This document shows positions 61,819-64,000 of a stretch of DNA of 64,000 bases, piece after piece. The notes beneath the pieces are model-generated. The model did no database searches. It had not been told where the DNA came from and saw nothing but the letters and a program-made list of their open reading frames with translations. Source of the stretch: Fomes fomentarius (Eukaryota > Basidiomycota > Agaricomycetes > Polyporales > Polyporaceae); assembly GCA_022606135.1 (NCBI GenBank), contig JABYQN010000003.1, positions 2,914,001 through 2,978,000 of the forward strand. Reading direction: 5' to 3'. Position numbers and translations under genes: made by a program. The stretch's first letter is position 1, and each line of letters opens with the position of its first letter.

Positions 61819-63590
61819 TCGCACACTACGCTCATGATACTGGGTACGTACAGGTGCGGCGTTCTGTCAGTATGATTTCACCACCGTTCACGCAGGCGAG
61901 CGCTCCCACCCGAGGATGCCTACTTATAGTGACTTTGTACAGCCGCGAGATTCACTGCCAGGTAGGCCCGCTGGTCACAAGTTTAGCTGGGCGCCGCGTC
62001 CGCACATGTCAATGCGCTCTCGTTCGCACGTAGGATCAAACTTTCGTACATCACAGTAGACATTCAGTCGCTACAGGGATACGAAATCACCACGGCAGTT
62101 CCACCAGCGGCGGTATTTCCTGCACCTGAGCAGTGAGTCAGCTCGGTCTTGGAGTACTCCGCAATCCTTACAGTGTGTGGGCTCGTTTGGGAAGAAACGG
62201 CGCCGGTACAATCTCCCGGAGCATGGTGCGTCCGCCCTGCAGAATTTTGCAATGGCCTATTTGGAGTCACCATACGCCTCCAGAGCGGGGCTAGTCGTGT
62301 GAAGTCTTGGCGGATCGAACACCAATAGTAGTCACAGAACGTTCTGACTGCTGTAGGTCGGAGAGATGGTACACTCTGGTTCCAAGAGTGAGTTTTTGTA
62401 CGCTTACCCACTCGTCACTCTAGGTTTCGCCCGGCGGACGCGGAGGTTGTACTTCTGCGGGAGGACGGCCATCATATGCATAGCAAATCCCGAGCTGACG
62501 TTATGAACGAGGCCGCAGTCCCTCGTTTGCAGTTCTTGGCGGAGCGCTGTGTACGGCACACGTCAGTCGCGGGATTTGCCAATGGGGTCGTCGACAGTCC
62601 GACCTCTCGTCGGAACGCCCACCTGCCGGCTCAGGCTTAACGTCCGAATGCATCGTAAGTCTATTTACCACAGACTGGAGGACAACCAACCACCAGTGAA
62701 CTTGCACACAACCTGTTCATTGTCAATTCCCCCGTGTTATGAACTAACTCTGCTTGGTACATGGAGCCGAACTTACTACCTTAGTCAGCTGACGCTATAG
62801 CAGCCGAACTGCAATTCCTGGGACGTCGCTACACTCGAGGAATTCGGGTAGAAAATCCCAGTCGACGCATCAGTGAGGGTGTGACATCGGCTGGAGGCCG
62901 TTGAAATGGAGGATGTGCGTCCTTCACACCACCCTATTTCACTACGTACTGCGCGCCCACAAAAGGATGCTTACCCCGGTGGTATGAACTGCTTGCACTC
63001 CATTTGCCGGACGTGGTCGGGGATCCTGAGCAACGTTCGCGTGCACCTTGGCGTTAATCTGCCAGTTGCACAGGTCATGCTCCTTGCTGCTATTCCGGTG
63101 CGTGGGTCTCCGTTCATGCCCTTGTGCTAGCTAGTCAATGGGAAAGCAAAGTCGCTGATTACCGCCTGCAGGGTATGTACGTCAGTCTCCGTGGAGGCGG
63201 CTAGTGCGTGACGCTCGTGAGCAGTTTTGGCGGAGAACGTCCTAGCGTAAGGTAGGTTCTCGCTATCGTAGAAGGCTAGACATCCTCGAGGAAAGGTTAA
63301 CGTTATAGTCAATCTCATGTCAGGCACAGCTCTGAATGGAGAGACCATATGACCGTGCTACGAAGCATTCTACGCAGAGGAGCCTTTGATGACACTCCCC
63401 TGTGCAGAGCGCGCTTCAGCAAGTTCCCAATTCAAAGACCTCCCCGCACGCGGCGGTAGCGGGACGCCAGAGCAAGCTGTAACGTATACGCGGTCGGACA
63501 CTCCCACATTGGAGTGATACAATTGACTCAACTGCGTACAGCTTCCCCGGATCGCATCAGTCACCGACTCGCCGACATGTCCAGAGGGCA
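61819..63590. other. 1.8 kb without a recognised gene
   Basis: Only short frames on both strands, with no motif. The right part is the upstream region of the glyoxal oxidase gene. Confidence 0.45.
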
Positions 63591-63597
63591 TATATAA
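63591..63597 (+). promoter_or_regulatory. TATA box of the glyoxal oxidase gene
   Basis: TATATAA lies 56-62 nt upstream of the ATG at 63653, the expected place for a strong, regulated fungal promoter with a short leader. Confidence 0.6.
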
Positions 63598-63652
63598 TGG
63601 AGTAACCCTGTCTCGCTTCAGTCGTGGCAGCAGCTCAGCTGAATCTCCAACC

Positions 63653-64000
63653 ATGAAGAGCTTCGCCGTACTCGCCTCACTCGTCTCTCTTGCGGTCGCG
63701 GTTCCTGCCCCTCAGGCCCCTACCCCGGCGCCGGGCTGGACGTTCGACCTCAAGAACCAGACGTCGGGAGTCGTGGCGATCGAGTCCATCGTCGTCTCCC
63801 CGACTCTCGCCCTCTTCTTCGACCGCGCCTCGGACGACCCGCTGCAGATCAACGGCCACTCTGCATGGGGCGCCATCTGGAACCTCGAGACGAACGAGGT
63901 CACTGCGCTGGACCTCGTCACGAACTCGTGGTGTGCGGGTGGTGCGCTTCTGAGCAATGGCACCATGGTACGTATCCATATGCATTTCGTGCATGATACA
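63653..64000 (+). CDS. Glyoxal oxidase (copper radical oxidase), N-terminal part
   Basis: Extracellular enzyme that oxidises small aldehydes to acids and delivers hydrogen peroxide to lignin peroxidases. Exon 1 (63653-63967, 105 codons) starts with a signal peptide (MKSFAVLASLVSLAVAVPA), then an AP-rich stretch and the glyoxal oxidase N-terminal domain: GWTFDLKNQTSGVVAIES, LALFFDRASDDPLQINGHSA, WGAIWNLETNEVTALDLVTN, and SWCAGGALLSNGTM directly before the donor GTACGT. The Cys in SWCAGG is at the position of the Cys that forms the Tyr-Cys radical cofactor in this family. The gene runs off the right edge within intron 1. Confidence 0.85.
   Translation, partial: MKSFAVLASLVSLAVAVPAPQAPTPAPGWTFDLKNQTSGVVAIESIVVSPTLALFFDRASDDPLQINGHSAWGAIWNLETNEVTALDLVTNSWCAGGALLSNGTMVRIHMHFVHDT

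Overview
The window is basidiomycete genomic DNA, most likely from a wood-decaying polypore-type agaricomycete. The evidence is the many short GT-AG introns (about 50-70 nt), the basidiomycete-typical families present (DUF6533 and DUF6535 membrane proteins, DUF5648 secreted repeats, F-box paralogues) and a glyoxal oxidase gene, typical of lignin degraders, entering at the right edge. No prokaryotic operons, CRISPR arrays or viral genes were seen. Gene models were made by eye from frame continuity, splice signals and paralogue comparison, so internal exon borders are approximate.

Layout, left to right. 1-1.0 kb: 3' part of a DUF6533 membrane protein gene. 2.3-3.4 kb: decayed class III aminotransferase. 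4.5-7.2 kb: FAD-dependent phenol-hydroxylase-type monooxygenase (copy 1). 7.3-8.0 kb: broken inverted copy of the 5' end and promoter of the gene at 11.7-14.6 kb. 8.59-8.72 kb: a small TA-flanked MITE. 9.8-10.5 kb: secreted DUF5648 protein. 11.7-14.6 kb: afadin/alpha-actinin-binding (Msd1/SSX2IP-like) coiled-coil protein. 15.1-17.9 kb: DUF6535 membrane protein. 18.7-20.4 kb: F-box pseudogene (copy A). 21.6-26.1 kb: membrane hybrid histidine kinase. 26.6-27.5 kb: NAA10 N-terminal acetyltransferase. 27.9-29.8 kb: F-box gene with one frameshift. 30.4-33.0 kb: monooxygenase copy 2. 33.7-35.5 kb: F-box copy B, an inverted duplicate of copy A. 36.1-37.8 kb: DUF6533 gene. 39.6-42.3 kb: monooxygenase copy 3. 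42.6-48.2 kb: two more DUF6533 genes. 50.0-56.5 kb: a nearly complete but inactivated LINE retrotransposon. It sits in a tRNA-like (SINE-type) repeat whose related, uninterrupted sequence survives at 57.7 kb. 57.0-57.5 kb: small coiled-coil gene. 57.8-59.3 kb: damaged DUF6533 copy. 60.0-61.0 kb: farnesyl diphosphate synthase pseudogene ending at a hairpin. 63.65 kb to the edge: glyoxal oxidase.

The window mixes a conserved core (histidine kinase, NAA10, the Msd1-like gene) with an accessory zone in which three lineage-expanded families (monooxygenases, F-box proteins, DUF6533 proteins) are interleaved, duplicated in both orientations and partly dead. I see no operon-like logic. The likely theme is birth-and-death evolution of families plausibly involved in xenobiotic oxidation, protein turnover and membrane sensing. 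That functional link is inference.
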